Numbered from the stretch's first letter, positions 36,001 through 44,732 are shown. The stretch is 64,000 nt of DNA from Coriobacteriaceae bacterium (GCA_902835305.1 CADFMD010000004.1:164772-228771); one strand, 5' to 3'. A program made the numbers and translations. The notes: generated by a model from the sequence alone, not told the origin.

Positions 36001-37044
36001 GGCATGCGTATAGACCGCCATCCACTGGTCCCGATTTCCCAGCAGCAGAGTATCAACCACGCCGCCATTAAAATGACGGTCAAGAATACGCAGCATCTCG
36101 TCGGGCTGAAATTTCATATGTCCCGCCGCCAGCATCGACAGCATATCGGCCTTCGCATGGTCGATCTCGTCAAAGATAAACAGGCATTCGTCGGCAACCG
36201 TTGCGTTAAAGAACACGACGCCCGCTCCTGTCACCGTATCGATTCTATTGACGAGCTTTTGCGGCGTGCATGCAATTACATGCGGCGTGCGCTTATCGTT
36301 GAGCAATGCCGAGGGCCAAATCCGGGGAATCTCCTCAAAGCCACGCGTGATGCTCTGGCGTCCACGGCTCACCGCTCGACGCAAGCTCGCGTCTGCCAAC
36401 GCCAGCTTATCCCACAGCCCTGGAGTCAGGCGGTCGACAACGCTTCCCAGACGCTCCTTCTTGTCCAAAAGGCCCAAAAGGTCATCGGCGACCTCCATCG
36501 CACCGCGCCACGCGTGCGCAATATCGCGAAGAACGGCCTCGTCCTTTGCTCCAAAGGGGCATGGAATATCGCGCGGCCTTACGCTGCCCTTGTCAAACGT
36601 GGCGTCGATCCAGTTTTTGATGTTCTCGCCCGCTCGCGGAAGATCGAACACCATGCGCTCCGCATCTTTGGAATCCATGCCCTGATCGGCCAGCAATTCG
36701 CGCACGCTTGCAATGTAGTTGTCTCGGTTGTCCTTACCCGGAACCACAAACACCAAGGTACGGCGCCCGGGGCACTTGTTAAAGCAGCCCGACTTATCCC
36801 AGCCGCCGGCAATCAGATCAGCCGTGACCTGCTCGGCCGTGTAGTTTTTTCCCGAGCCCGTCGTGGCACCCAAAAAGTACAGGCCGTTGTTGTCCTGGTC
36901 ACTGGCGTTATCCTGGCCCTTAGGGACAAACAGTGCGCGCTCAAAAAACTCGCGCATCGCCTTTTGGCGTGCGAGATAGGGGGCAAGCTCCTTGTCGCCC
37001 GCAGACGACTGATTCGATTGACAGCTAAGATCCCACGTTGCCAT
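33094..37044 (-). CDS. DdmD-like SF2 helicase with C-terminal PD-(D/E)XK nuclease
   Basis: ATG 37044 lies seven bases after GGAGG; the product is 1316 residues. Helicase motifs are Walker A GATTGSGKN (59-67, with Asn after the Lys), FIFDEIDHAK (motif II, near 291), CMSATWNAP (motif III, near 590) and ARIVAQAVGRLMRT (motif VI, near 946). The C-terminal 110 residues hold GGDFEVLD...GVWIDFKHY (near 1205-1227) and KRLLIVNVLA, the D-(n)-DxK and strand pattern of a PD-(D/E)XK nuclease. Large size, SF2 helicase, C-terminal nuclease and a following Argonaute-like gene match DdmD, which unwinds and degrades plasmid DNA recruited by DdmE. Alternatives are other helicase-nucleases of pPIWI-RE or short-Argonaute loci. 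Confidence 0.72.
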   Translation of the reverse strand: MATWDLSCQSNQSSAGDKELAPYLARQKAMREFFERALFVPKGQDNASDQDNNGLYFLGATTGSGKNYTAEQVTADLIAGGWDKSGCFNKCPGRRTLVFVVPGKDNRDNYIASVRELLADQGMDSKDAERMVFDLPRAGENIKNWIDATFDKGSVRPRDIPCPFGAKDEAVLRDIAHAWRGAMEVADDLLGLLDKKERLGSVVDRLTPGLWDKLALADASLRRAVSRGRQSITRGFEEIPRIWPSALLNDKRTPHVIACTPQKLVNRIDTVTGAGVVFFNATVADECLFIFDEIDHAKADMLSMLAAGHMKFQPDEMLRILDRHFNGGVVDTLLLGNRDQWMAVYTHASTSGEHEGSNAATGKVSRASVETAAEEIAKNAQRMQKMIAACIQDMELQQPFALSDEAKDERLAGRHLFGSDDISVGDGLSNPLRYELDTRRNRNMITSCGTDEQQTVNKAVRRARGLVRMVVGHLARCATLMDKLYYGSISYKDDLSRKNIIDALGIRNDQTNEKYFWNSLMLALFFKDRKNDEIDAADDSMYARGVDYLVMETTIDHMFTTYLTNHGIERMPEAYLASIAAKAPCVCMSATWNAPTIKNFDLDYLDEVHGVVRKDAWIGELNQEIVRQTKLFNKQAATVYDVDVVWVDESKKLAGMAAVAGGVYGGGIVSPDEVYEHVMEFFDQIGVSEGLAVCLRRKIADRVTTSDAESIEFELKRLSKTLVAVSAWARGVARSEQQAGAIFTTRHMGNHGDFNSLALDLAREIVAELVIRNVKYPEASYEKSLEEAKDMVPCFNASGWEEGWRGAQERLKDGEPTLMFINLAAGGFSKNLKYEVPESLRNTVRQVDCGFGNDGRHPKMDLDFLYVESPTSRLAWGVDMSSKKFDQQALLGVVEQEELVTRGEIPFIQKRHRVRTVLAGVGGKLPVRDTLSYQVEGARIVAQAVGRLMRTSVKMLHVQVMLDREIAADCDFSFLHDLPMGYELEQVVGACAAVNNHMADKKQHAASKQQNLAAFRNNLAKEKHEKLAWKVASLDAREEDLAAFDDERNFYLHHFCLPWEELASYPARKSTTLHMPFAASGYAYAQGGACKVPHFEFPSYDGEPVEQIAARLEECCRYDKGLKGATVRQISQTAARVPELLSIREVRERWSRDGVPAVLQPAATAHMTPYMFQAVYLGELGESAGRAIFEAYYDGRYSLMRGDAAHAETGGDFEVLDAAGNKTGVWIDFKHYRIGTYEAYRRSGGETTDAERFKAKAQKVGAKRLLIVNVLADEAALELRQKPIDGEGMVFSFPYMAADGAISLEMMEAIGRAIEA

Positions 37045-37174
37045 GGTCAAACCTCCGATTTAGTTGTTGCATGTGTTGAATACCATCCCGTGCGGACAAA
37101 ACTCACGCAGGGTGGCTGAGCGACGGCATCTATGCCGCTTGAGAAAAGGAAAGAGAAACTGTCGGCGACCACTC

Positions 37175-37247
37175 GCAAGTTTTTCTCATCGCATGACAAG
37201 AACTTGCGATTCTTGCAAGTTTTTCTCACGCCGTGACAAGAACTCGC
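37175..37247. promoter_or_regulatory. Two tandem 40-bp-period dyad repeats upstream of the DdmDE-like operon
   Basis: The unit gcaagtttttctca...tgacaagaact(t/c)gc occurs at 37175-37208 and 37215-37247. In each, gcaagtt at the left faces aac(t/c)tgc or aactcgc at the right, 19 bases away, forming a dyad. They lie 130-200 bp before the helicase start on its upstream side, a good place for operator sites. The rest of 37045-37358 shows no gene and no convincing -10/-35 pair. Confidence 0.55.
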
Positions 37248-37358
37248 ATCGTCGCCCCGTGGTCATTGGCGGCCGGATTGTGGCAAAGCCATGTCGAGCC
37301 GCTGGCCACGGAGAAGTACCGGATCACGGACGCCGCGGGCAATCGGGAACGCCCCCCG

Positions 37359-38183
37359 CTACCTGCGCCACGAGGCAGCAAGGATAATGGGGAGTCCGGC
37401 AATGCACACCGCCAAGGCCACGGCTGCGAACGCGAGCGCGATGGCCACGCTCACGACGACATAGGCCACGGCAATGAAGACCAGCGCCAACAGGCAGGCC
37501 AGCAGTTCGGCCACGTAGCACAAGACCAGGTTCGAGCTCGCGCGCTTCAGCAGGACGTCGGCAAGGCGGACCAGCTCGACGGCAAAGCCGCTGCCGAAAT
37601 TACGACCGGGGCCCTTGGCAAGGAACCACTTGAACAGGCACATCAGGGCGCAGCCCAGCATCATCATGATGGAAACGGTCCATGCATTGTGCCCCGTCTC
37701 GACAAGGCTCTGGTCGCCCACCGCGCTGCCGTTGACGAGCCAGGCCGTTCCATAGCCCATGAACAGCATCGTCAGCAGCAGGCAGGCGCTCACCGCGGCG
37801 AGAGAGCGCGACACGCGCCCGCTGAACACCGGAGCCTCGCAGCTGAGCCCAAGGCCCTCGCGAACGCGCCAGGCGGCATGGTAGGCAGGGTAGGCCGCGA
37901 TGAGCGCGGCCACGAGCAGCGACGCCCAATCGGACCCGGGCACAGCCGACGCGTACTCCGCAATCGCGGAGATGGAGAAGGCAGCATGGAACGACTCGTT
38001 CAGAAACAGCGCGACCTCGCCCTTCCAGACGCAAAACGGGGCGGCGACGGAGGCGATGCCGGCAACGGCAACCGCAGCAACGACAATAAGCAGTGCGCCC
38101 TGCACGAGCTTGACGACCTCGCCCTTGGCGGTGCGGGGTGAAGCTTCAACGATGCTGGCCGAAATTTGGATAGAAGTGTTCAT
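37359..38183 (-). CDS. Multi-pass membrane protein of unknown function
   Basis: The 274-residue protein starts after GAAAGGAAG. It has about six hydrophobic helices (near 28-52, 85-100, 128-150, 165-185, 205-230 and 232-270) and no recognisable transport or catalytic motif. The longest soluble parts are short loops such as FLAKGPGRNFGSGFAVELVR. The final helices are almost pure Ala/Val/Ile/Leu. It sits between the DdmDE-like operon and the HEPN-helicase operon on the same strand. Membrane proteins are common effectors in defence islands, but nothing here proves such a role. I do not recognise the family. Confidence 0.75.
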   Translation of the reverse strand: MNTSIQISASIVEASPRTAKGEVVKLVQGALLIVVAAVAVAGIASVAAPFCVWKGEVALFLNESFHAAFSISAIAEYASAVPGSDWASLLVAALIAAYPAYHAAWRVREGLGLSCEAPVFSGRVSRSLAAVSACLLLTMLFMGYGTAWLVNGSAVGDQSLVETGHNAWTVSIMMMLGCALMCLFKWFLAKGPGRNFGSGFAVELVRLADVLLKRASSNLVLCYVAELLACLLALVFIAVAYVVVSVAIALAFAAVALAVCIAGLPIILAASWRR

Positions 38184-38285
38184 GATCTTCCTTTCAAAGA
38201 AGGCTACGTTCGCAAGCTAATGTAAGAAAACACTGTCTTCGAGGGATTGAACAAGACTGTTGCCCTCAGAGACAAACAAATGCTG

Positions 38286-38591
38286 TTATCGGCATATTGG
38301 CCGCTCGGGTACTTCATCATTACGCATTTGTAATTCATCAAATCGCAGGGTCTCATTACGCTCATGCAGAACAGATTGAATAAGCTCATGGACGGCGGCA
38401 TTGCGGTAGCACAACGACTCCCACGTGGCCAACAAGCCGTCAACAACTCCCTTGTAAGCAACAGAGGAGTCCTCGAGCTCATAGGCAAGATCAATTGCCT
38501 CGTCAACTATCTGCCTCATCTGCAAAAGCGTGCACGTGAGATCCGCCTCACTCGACTCGTCGCAAATATAAATACAATCGGACTCAAGCAT
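38286..38591 (-). CDS. Small acidic hypothetical protein
   Basis: ATG 38591 has AAGGGAG nine bases upstream, giving 101 residues. It is helical and acidic: MLESDCIYICDESSEADLTC at the start, then LQMRQIVDEAIDLAYELEDSS, and HELIQSVLHERNETLRFDEL. There is no membrane segment, and five Cys lie in the first two thirds. It lies about 100 bp upstream of the membrane-protein gene on the same strand and could be co-transcribed. Size, charge and position would suit an antitoxin or immunity-type partner, which is only a guess. Confidence 0.6.
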   Translation of the reverse strand: MLESDCIYICDESSEADLTCTLLQMRQIVDEAIDLAYELEDSSVAYKGVVDGLLATWESLCYRNAAVHELIQSVLHERNETLRFDELQMRNDEVPERPICR

Positions 38592-38642
38592 CTTTGAATC
38601 TCCCTTCGAACAACTGACACCTGCAGAATAGTGAAAAGAGAT

Positions 38643-38689
38643 AAAAAACAACCTGCAATCTACCGCTATATAGCGTTAGATTGCAGGTT
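38643..38689 (-). terminator. Terminator after the HEPN-helicase gene
   Basis: A 13-bp perfect stem (38650-38662 with 38677-38689) encloses the palindrome cgctatatagcg and is followed on the minus strand by six T residues. It ends 33 bp past the helicase stop and separates that operon from the genes at 37359-38591. Confidence 0.85.
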
Positions 38690-38721
38690 AAACCATAAAG
38701 CCCACTTAGCCTTGGGCCAAA

Positions 38722-41700
38722 TTACGATTTAGATTCAAATAGGTCGCATATCTCTTTGGCTTTCGCCAGGGGATACTGCGCGTAGTAGAATACGTCGCCG
38801 TTCTTTTCTCCGCACACAATGATTGCGCCCAGCTCAAAGCCTTTATCGGACGGAACCTTGCATTGTCGTAGAGCCTCTTCGCCCTCATCGTAAAGTCGCA
38901 GATATCCTTGTTCCATCAACATTTTGTTAGCTTTTACAGACCCAATCCCTGAGCCACCCTCTCTCAGTATTTTCGAAATCGGGGCATAGCCCTTAGCTTC
39001 CGCCTGATCCTTTGAGTAACAGACCGGCAAACGTTCGGCCCCCGCACAAGCCGCTTCGTAGACAACGCCCTCTCGCATGATTTCCACACTCTTATGGCCA
39101 TGTTCATCAAGCTGAAAAGCAGTGAAAAGGCATCGAAGCGCCAGCCAGACCTCGCCCGCGCTAACCATCTCTTCTCGGTCGGTGTGACAGGCGCTATTAC
39201 GAAATTCAGTGAATCGACCCAGTGTTTCGCCGAGTGTCCTCCACCAGTCCCCCTTTGACGCCTGCGTCAGTTCAGCATTTTCAACTCGAACAGAGGATGC
39301 CAGTAGCTCACTCTTTTTTTCAATTAACCTTTTGTATTGACCGAGGTTAAGGCCCTCAAGCTCCTTGAGCGGCTTTCTTGCAACAACATAATCGGGAGCA
39401 ATGGCCTTCAAGGTCGGCAGCAATTTCAAACGCAAGTATCTCTCCGCCGCACGGCAGAACATTAGCAGGCAAAATGCGCAATCTGAATCGCTATCGGTAC
39501 CAACACTGCCAATGCCAAATATCTTGCACAAAAGAAGCCCCTGCTCGATATTCTCAAGCACCCTATTTTTGCCATTTTGGTCGCACGCGCAATCAGCGAA
39601 TGCGCTTTGAAGAGCTTCGCGCGAAGAGAAGCCTATGATTCGACAGTCTTCTGCATCCAGATTAAAGCTTTTGAACGCTTCGTTCACATTGTCCAAATAG
39701 GAATCGGTGCTTACATCAGGACACCAATCATCTTCATTGACATGTTCCTCGTCCGCGTCAGTTGCCTCCCGTGGAAGAGATTCTCCTCGCGGCAGCATAT
39801 CTTTCGCCGCATTGAGCTCCTCAATAGCTCCAGTTGTCTGGTATTTTTCCCAATGCTTAACCCATGCCGTATCGAGAATTCGCTTCATCGTTGCAACGTT
39901 CTCGTTGATCTTCCACGCTGCATAGTCAGCAATTACGTAGAGGCGATACTTGGCTCGGCTTGCCGCGACATTCACGATATTTGGGTTTACAAACTTGATT
40001 GCACCCTCACAGCTGCGCCTTGTATCACACCCTAAGACAAATACCACTTGATGGGCTTCTTTACCTTGGAACGTATGAACCGTACCAATATTATGCTTTG
40101 CGAAGTATTGCCATGCATCTTTATCAGCCACTTCAGTCCTAGCACTTAACAGCCGGTCCTGAAGCCCCCTGACAACGGTTTTAAACGGAGAAATAATATA
40201 GAGGCTTGGAATAACAAGTCCCTCGGACTTGCCCGATTCGCGAGCTTTTTTCTCAGCCGTAGCTACGGCCTTATCAAAAGCGTCCTTGACAATCTCGTAC
40301 ACTCTATCGCCCTGGGCATCAACATAATGATCGCGATTGCCACGTTCAAATCCCGCAACATTGATCCACTGTGAGGACTTTAGATAAAAGCTGTCAGCGA
40401 GATCCTTTTTTGGGCTAGCCGTCTCGTTAAGCATGGAGCCCTGATACGAGATCTGATTTGAGATATCGAACATGGGTGATATGCAGCGACGGTGAACCAC
40501 AAGCGGGCAGCCAATCCATTGATCATCCTCGCCGTTGCTGCGCAGGTGGCCATAGGGGTTAACGGCGTCGGCAAGTCGCTGGACCGAAGCAATATCCCCC
40601 TTAAAAGGTAGTAATACTTTTTTACCGAGGACAGCGCGGAGCTCCTTAACATCCCCCGTGATCACAGGCTCAATCTGAGAAGGGTCACCGACAATCATTG
40701 CACGTCGACTGCGAGCAAGGGCGCCCAAAGCAGCATACGGCACAGCCTGTCCCGCCTCATCTATTATCAGCAGGCCAAATAAAGGGTCTTTCCCAATCTG
40801 AATGTCCTCAAACATGCGGCCAATCGACGCAAACGTGGAAGAAATCACTGGGGTAAGCAAACTGAGCGTCTGAAAGAGCGCAGGGGCCATACTCCTTCTA
40901 TCGGCTTGCGTGAACTCTATTAACTCCTTTTTGCCAGAATCGACCCCCTTGTCTTTGGCTCCCCAGTATGTTCGTAGAAGCGCAATGTTGTTCCGCATAC
41001 ATTTTGATTCAAGGATGAACTCGCGTGTCACCTGCAATGCATAGAGAAATAGCAGGTTGCGGTCCTTTTTTAGGTCAGGGTCATCGGATGGATTATATAG
41101 ATGAGTCTTTTTTCGGCTTTCGCTATCCCCCTTTGAGATGCACTCGACAAAATGCCCATTAATCGTCTCAACAGATTCAGCACCATCGACTCTGTTGCGC
41201 TTTTGACCTTGGATCTTCACCCACAAAGAGGATAGTTCCTTCTTTTCATTCTCTAGTTTTTCGTATTTGTTCTCGAATTTCGTACGCAGCGCAACAAGCC
41301 TCTGGTCCGGTGCGGTTTGCAGCATAAAGGAATCGAGCTTCTCGCGGCTATCGGACAAACGGCTCCCATTGAAGATGCTCCCGATCAGCCCACTGGCCTT
41401 TTCTTCCGCATCGCGCAATTCTGCTTCCAGCCTATTCCTTCTCGCCTCATAATCAGCAGTATCCTTCGCAATGTCATCAAGATATTTCCGGACATCACCT
41501 GCGGAACTGCCTTCAAAAGGACGAGACAGGCATACCGTTTCGGTTGTCAGCTCTTCAACTATCTCTCGCTCGTCCTTTTGACACCTACAATTTAATTGGG
41601 ACAAATGCTTCTTGCGGTTCAGAAGTTCGCACTCCCCGGCTGCTTGCTCCTCCATTCTGTTGAATCGCTCGGTTACCTTTTTGTATTGAGCAAGAAACAG

Positions 41701-43323
41701 CTTCTTCGCCTCAGAAAACCGTCCGCCCTTTCCCAGCCCACCGTTAAACTGCAGCGATGAAAGCTCGCAATCTCTGAAGTTATTAATATTCCTACGGTTT
41801 CCCAGACATGCCGCAACCATAAGCCCAGGATGTGCAGGGTCGCGAAGATTGCCTTTATTGTCAACGAGCGCCGAAGAGAAATAGAGATCGTCCACCGTTT
41901 TCTGCTCGTTTTTCTTTCCCCAAACAATGTTGGACAAATCTGACTCTAGAAACTCCTTTTTCTCAGATTCGTCAATACCCTCCAAAAAGGCCTTCCCATC
42001 AGGAAGCTCTTTGGCGATATTCTCAACTGCTGCATTGTTTGTCGAGCAGACCAATATGCTGAGTTTTTTAATCTTGTCTCCAGTTTCGCCCTCCTTAAAA
42101 CGGTAAGGATTCTTAACGAACTGGAGATATCGTTTGCTCAGCTTTACCTCTTCGAAGGCGTCATCGGGCTTGTCATATCCACACAGCAGGCGGGCTTTTT
42201 CGACAACATTAGCCGCAACGATATCCTTGAGCAGGGTTGTTTTTCCCGTGCCCGGAGGACCGTTAACCGACATAACGTCGTTTGCGGGATATTTGCGCGT
42301 CGAACCGCCACGACCAACCGCGAGATTTACTGCCACTTGTTGCATCAAACTCAAGGAGTACTTACTCGGCCAACGACCGATAGGCGTAGCGCCAGCTCCC
42401 AACACCTCAGAGAAGAAATCTACACTGGCGGTCAGATCGTCATCGTCTTCGCCACCCAGAAGATCAATCACTCCGCAGGCAGACTCATCTCTCAAGCCAC
42501 CTTCAAGGTAAGCGGAGACAAGAGGCAACGGCCCCTCTCGATGAGAGTCGAGAGACCTTGGCTTGCTGAACTGCTCATTTATCTTGGAAATATCTTTTGC
42601 GAAAAATGAGTGACAGAGGGATTGATCGAACACTGGGCACGCATCGTCCCCATTGTCCTTTGGCTTCATTGCTCTATATTCAACAAGCAGCCTTGAACAC
42701 CACTCGCTGATACGCTCAGCCCCGTCACCGTCGGGAAGGCAGTTGGCTATCCCCTTAACCTTTGGTCGGACGTAACTATCGACAATGTCCCTAATGACAC
42801 CATACGTCAGCTTTGTTCCATCGAGTTTTTGATTGATCTCCTTGCGAATAGCGTCCTGTTCTTCCTCGAAACTACCGATGGCATTTGGGCTATTCCCTAC
42901 ATTCTTCTCCAACCACCAAAATAAGGAGGACAACTCAAAGCTGACAAATTGGCCATCAGGACTCATACCTAATAGCGCAACCGTCATGCACTCGTCCTCT
43001 TTTTCGATTTCATTCCCCGGTCTATTCGCAAGATACGTCATGACCGCTTCGCGTGGAACAGAGCCAAGGTGACAGTAAATCGTTGAGATCGGCCAGTTTT
43101 CGCCGTTCGTGACGCCATCCGCACGCTCTCTCGCTTCTTCAGAAGGCGTCCTTAGGTCCTGGTCGTTCCGCTCTTTTGGGACAAAGCAGTCATCGAGCAT
43201 TCCTTTTCTGGGCCTAGGCGGGTCCACTTCATCTTCGGGCTGATCGCCTTGGCTCAAAAAATCGAGCAAATACCAATAATCCAACGCATCGCCAATTGCT
43301 TGCTTTTTCTCAGCAGGTGTCAT
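38722..43323 (-). CDS. SF1 (Dna2/Upf1-like) helicase with C-terminal HEPN RNase motif
   Basis: From ATG 43323 (GAGGA nine bases upstream) the product is 1533 residues; a GTG at 43341 is the alternative. Walker A is NGPPGTGKTTLLKD (near 358), motif II LLIIDEAGQAVPYA (near 854), motif III IVGDPSQIEPV and motif VI VNVAASRAKYRLYVI, the Upf1/Dna2 class. A coiled-coil insert of about 200 residues lies between motifs I and II. Near residue 1376, FTEFRNSACHTDREE carries R-x4-H, the catalytic motif of HEPN ribonucleases, in a helical context. The layout recalls the helicase-HEPN (Hhe) antiviral proteins. The upstream WYL regulator overlaps by 14 bp, and a terminator follows. Confidence 0.75.
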   Translation of the reverse strand: MTPAEKKQAIGDALDYWYLLDFLSQGDQPEDEVDPPRPRKGMLDDCFVPKERNDQDLRTPSEEARERADGVTNGENWPISTIYCHLGSVPREAVMTYLANRPGNEIEKEDECMTVALLGMSPDGQFVSFELSSLFWWLEKNVGNSPNAIGSFEEEQDAIRKEINQKLDGTKLTYGVIRDIVDSYVRPKVKGIANCLPDGDGAERISEWCSRLLVEYRAMKPKDNGDDACPVFDQSLCHSFFAKDISKINEQFSKPRSLDSHREGPLPLVSAYLEGGLRDESACGVIDLLGGEDDDDLTASVDFFSEVLGAGATPIGRWPSKYSLSLMQQVAVNLAVGRGGSTRKYPANDVMSVNGPPGTGKTTLLKDIVAANVVEKARLLCGYDKPDDAFEEVKLSKRYLQFVKNPYRFKEGETGDKIKKLSILVCSTNNAAVENIAKELPDGKAFLEGIDESEKKEFLESDLSNIVWGKKNEQKTVDDLYFSSALVDNKGNLRDPAHPGLMVAACLGNRRNINNFRDCELSSLQFNGGLGKGGRFSEAKKLFLAQYKKVTERFNRMEEQAAGECELLNRKKHLSQLNCRCQKDEREIVEELTTETVCLSRPFEGSSAGDVRKYLDDIAKDTADYEARRNRLEAELRDAEEKASGLIGSIFNGSRLSDSREKLDSFMLQTAPDQRLVALRTKFENKYEKLENEKKELSSLWVKIQGQKRNRVDGAESVETINGHFVECISKGDSESRKKTHLYNPSDDPDLKKDRNLLFLYALQVTREFILESKCMRNNIALLRTYWGAKDKGVDSGKKELIEFTQADRRSMAPALFQTLSLLTPVISSTFASIGRMFEDIQIGKDPLFGLLIIDEAGQAVPYAALGALARSRRAMIVGDPSQIEPVITGDVKELRAVLGKKVLLPFKGDIASVQRLADAVNPYGHLRSNGEDDQWIGCPLVVHRRCISPMFDISNQISYQGSMLNETASPKKDLADSFYLKSSQWINVAGFERGNRDHYVDAQGDRVYEIVKDAFDKAVATAEKKARESGKSEGLVIPSLYIISPFKTVVRGLQDRLLSARTEVADKDAWQYFAKHNIGTVHTFQGKEAHQVVFVLGCDTRRSCEGAIKFVNPNIVNVAASRAKYRLYVIADYAAWKINENVATMKRILDTAWVKHWEKYQTTGAIEELNAAKDMLPRGESLPREATDADEEHVNEDDWCPDVSTDSYLDNVNEAFKSFNLDAEDCRIIGFSSREALQSAFADCACDQNGKNRVLENIEQGLLLCKIFGIGSVGTDSDSDCAFCLLMFCRAAERYLRLKLLPTLKAIAPDYVVARKPLKELEGLNLGQYKRLIEKKSELLASSVRVENAELTQASKGDWWRTLGETLGRFTEFRNSACHTDREEMVSAGEVWLALRCLFTAFQLDEHGHKSVEIMREGVVYEAACAGAERLPVCYSKDQAEAKGYAPISKILREGGSGIGSVKANKMLMEQGYLRLYDEGEEALRQCKVPSDKGFELGAIIVCGEKNGDVFYYAQYPLAKAKEICDLFESKS

Positions 43324-44494
43324 TTGAATCAGTCCTCGCACTCACATAGATACATTTATGTCCAATGATGTCCACAACGTCATCGCGTAATTTCTTTGGT
43401 TGAAGTATCTCAAACACATCGAGCCACTTCATCGCCCATGTTTTCATGCCGTCATACGATGCCATAAACGAATACTCTGGATTCGGATGCCCGTCCTGCG
43501 TCTCACGCCGAAACCCATCGTTCCCGGCAAATTCGGCTAAAAGATACTTCTCCTTTGCCTGGCTATGGCACCTTACGCGAACCGAAACGATATCGTCGCT
43601 AAACATCCTGTTCACGCCAGCACGAGAGAATCTCTTCGCCTCTTCGACCATCGCTTCAAAACGACCTTTTGCATCGTCCACTGGTCCAGCAATGGCTATA
43701 TCCCATAGATTATCAACTCGAATTGCGTCAAAAGACCTCGTGGCACCCTTGTGACCCACAAACAGGTAGTAGTAGCCATCGTGCATACATAGATGATATG
43801 GCGTATGACTATGCAATCGTCCCTTATCAGAAGTTCGAAAGCGGACTCTCTGCCTTTGGCTAATGGCCTTTTCCAATAACCTCAAATTTGCAAGCGTTGC
43901 TTCCATATTTGCAATTCTGCCGCTTTTGAGCAGGGCGTTTTCTTGAGCCAAGCGATCTTCAATCTGCCGCCTTTCTTCGCCGCACAGTAAGCGAAGAACT
44001 GCATGCTCGAGTGCGTCGGCTCCGCCCACGCCCGTAGAGGCTTCAATGAGACGGCACAGATGCTCAATTTGTGCACCATCAATTTGACGCTCTATGCTGT
44101 ACAGGCGCTTCGCATTTTTAGGAGCAGGATTCCCCTCACCATTCGTCAGTCGTTCGCCCTTACAAGCCAACCGACTTGAAATCACTGTGCAGGACGGATT
44201 CAGGCAACTGTTGTCGAGGTCGATTCTATTCATCTCGGTTAACGGGCTGGCACCCGCATTATTGCAGAGCGAAGGCTTTTTTGATCCAGAATCAACAAGT
44301 GCGTTCAATACGCCCTGCACTGTGTCGCGCTTAACTTCATAGCCGTAACGAGCTTTAAGCTCCGCCATTATGTCAGAAACGCTCAACCCTTTGCCAAGCC
44401 CAGCATCGGTTTCCTCCAATAGGATACGCTCGACATATATCGCCAGCTCCTTTGGATATGCTCGGTGATTTCCTTGGGTTTTCGGTTGAACCAT
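43310..44494 (-). CDS. WYL-domain transcriptional regulator
   Basis: ATG 44494 is preceded by TTGGAGG, giving 394 residues. An N-terminal winged-helix region (about 10-85) has LSVSDIMAELKARYGYEVKRDTVQGVLNAL, and a WYL domain follows in the centre (about 215-280: AISQRQRVRFRTSDKGRLHSHTPYHLCMHDGYYYLFVGHK). In place of the Trp-Tyr-Leu triplet stands GYYYLF, a common variant. The C-terminal region has the WCX-like pattern VRVRCHSQAKEKY. WYL proteins bind nucleic-acid ligands and often control defence operons. It overlaps the HEPN-helicase gene by 14 bp and very likely regulates that two-gene operon, opening from an AT-rich promoter region. Confidence 0.85.
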   Translation of the reverse strand: MVQPKTQGNHRAYPKELAIYVERILLEETDAGLGKGLSVSDIMAELKARYGYEVKRDTVQGVLNALVDSGSKKPSLCNNAGASPLTEMNRIDLDNSCLNPSCTVISSRLACKGERLTNGEGNPAPKNAKRLYSIERQIDGAQIEHLCRLIEASTGVGGADALEHAVLRLLCGEERRQIEDRLAQENALLKSGRIANMEATLANLRLLEKAISQRQRVRFRTSDKGRLHSHTPYHLCMHDGYYYLFVGHKGATRSFDAIRVDNLWDIAIAGPVDDAKGRFEAMVEEAKRFSRAGVNRMFSDDIVSVRVRCHSQAKEKYLLAEFAGNDGFRRETQDGHPNPEYSFMASYDGMKTWAMKWLDVFEILQPKKLRDDVVDIIGHKCIYVSARTDSNDTC

Positions 44495-44565
44495 AGCCGC
44501 CTCCAATCTGAACAATCAACATTTTATTCAGTCGATATAACCGAGAGATTGAAAGTGCCGCTATT

Positions 44566-44609
44566 TAACGGTGAACGGCGAAGCCATCCATAAAGGGCTC
44601 CGCCGCTCA
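44566..44609 (-). terminator. Hairpin downstream of the Eco29kI-like nuclease gene
   Basis: An imperfect stem (gtgaacggcgaagcc with ggctccgccgctcac) lies about 120 bp past the nuclease stop and upstream of the WYL gene. There is no T run, so a terminator role is tentative. The remainder of 44495-44732 is AT-rich and probably holds the WYL promoter. Confidence 0.4.
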
Positions 44610-44732
44610 CAAATAGATTAGCACAGGCGATATATGACACGCCGGCAATTAAATCTTTTGCCGGAACATTGATTTAAGCAAGCGATGCTGAGTTCCGCAT
44701 CCTTTGGCTTATCGAGATAGTTCAGCCAATCC

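Noticed and set aside
37175..37247. Possible mini-CRISPR array
   Set aside because: Only two units with a 6-bp gap between them and no cas genes; the internal dyads fit operator sites better.
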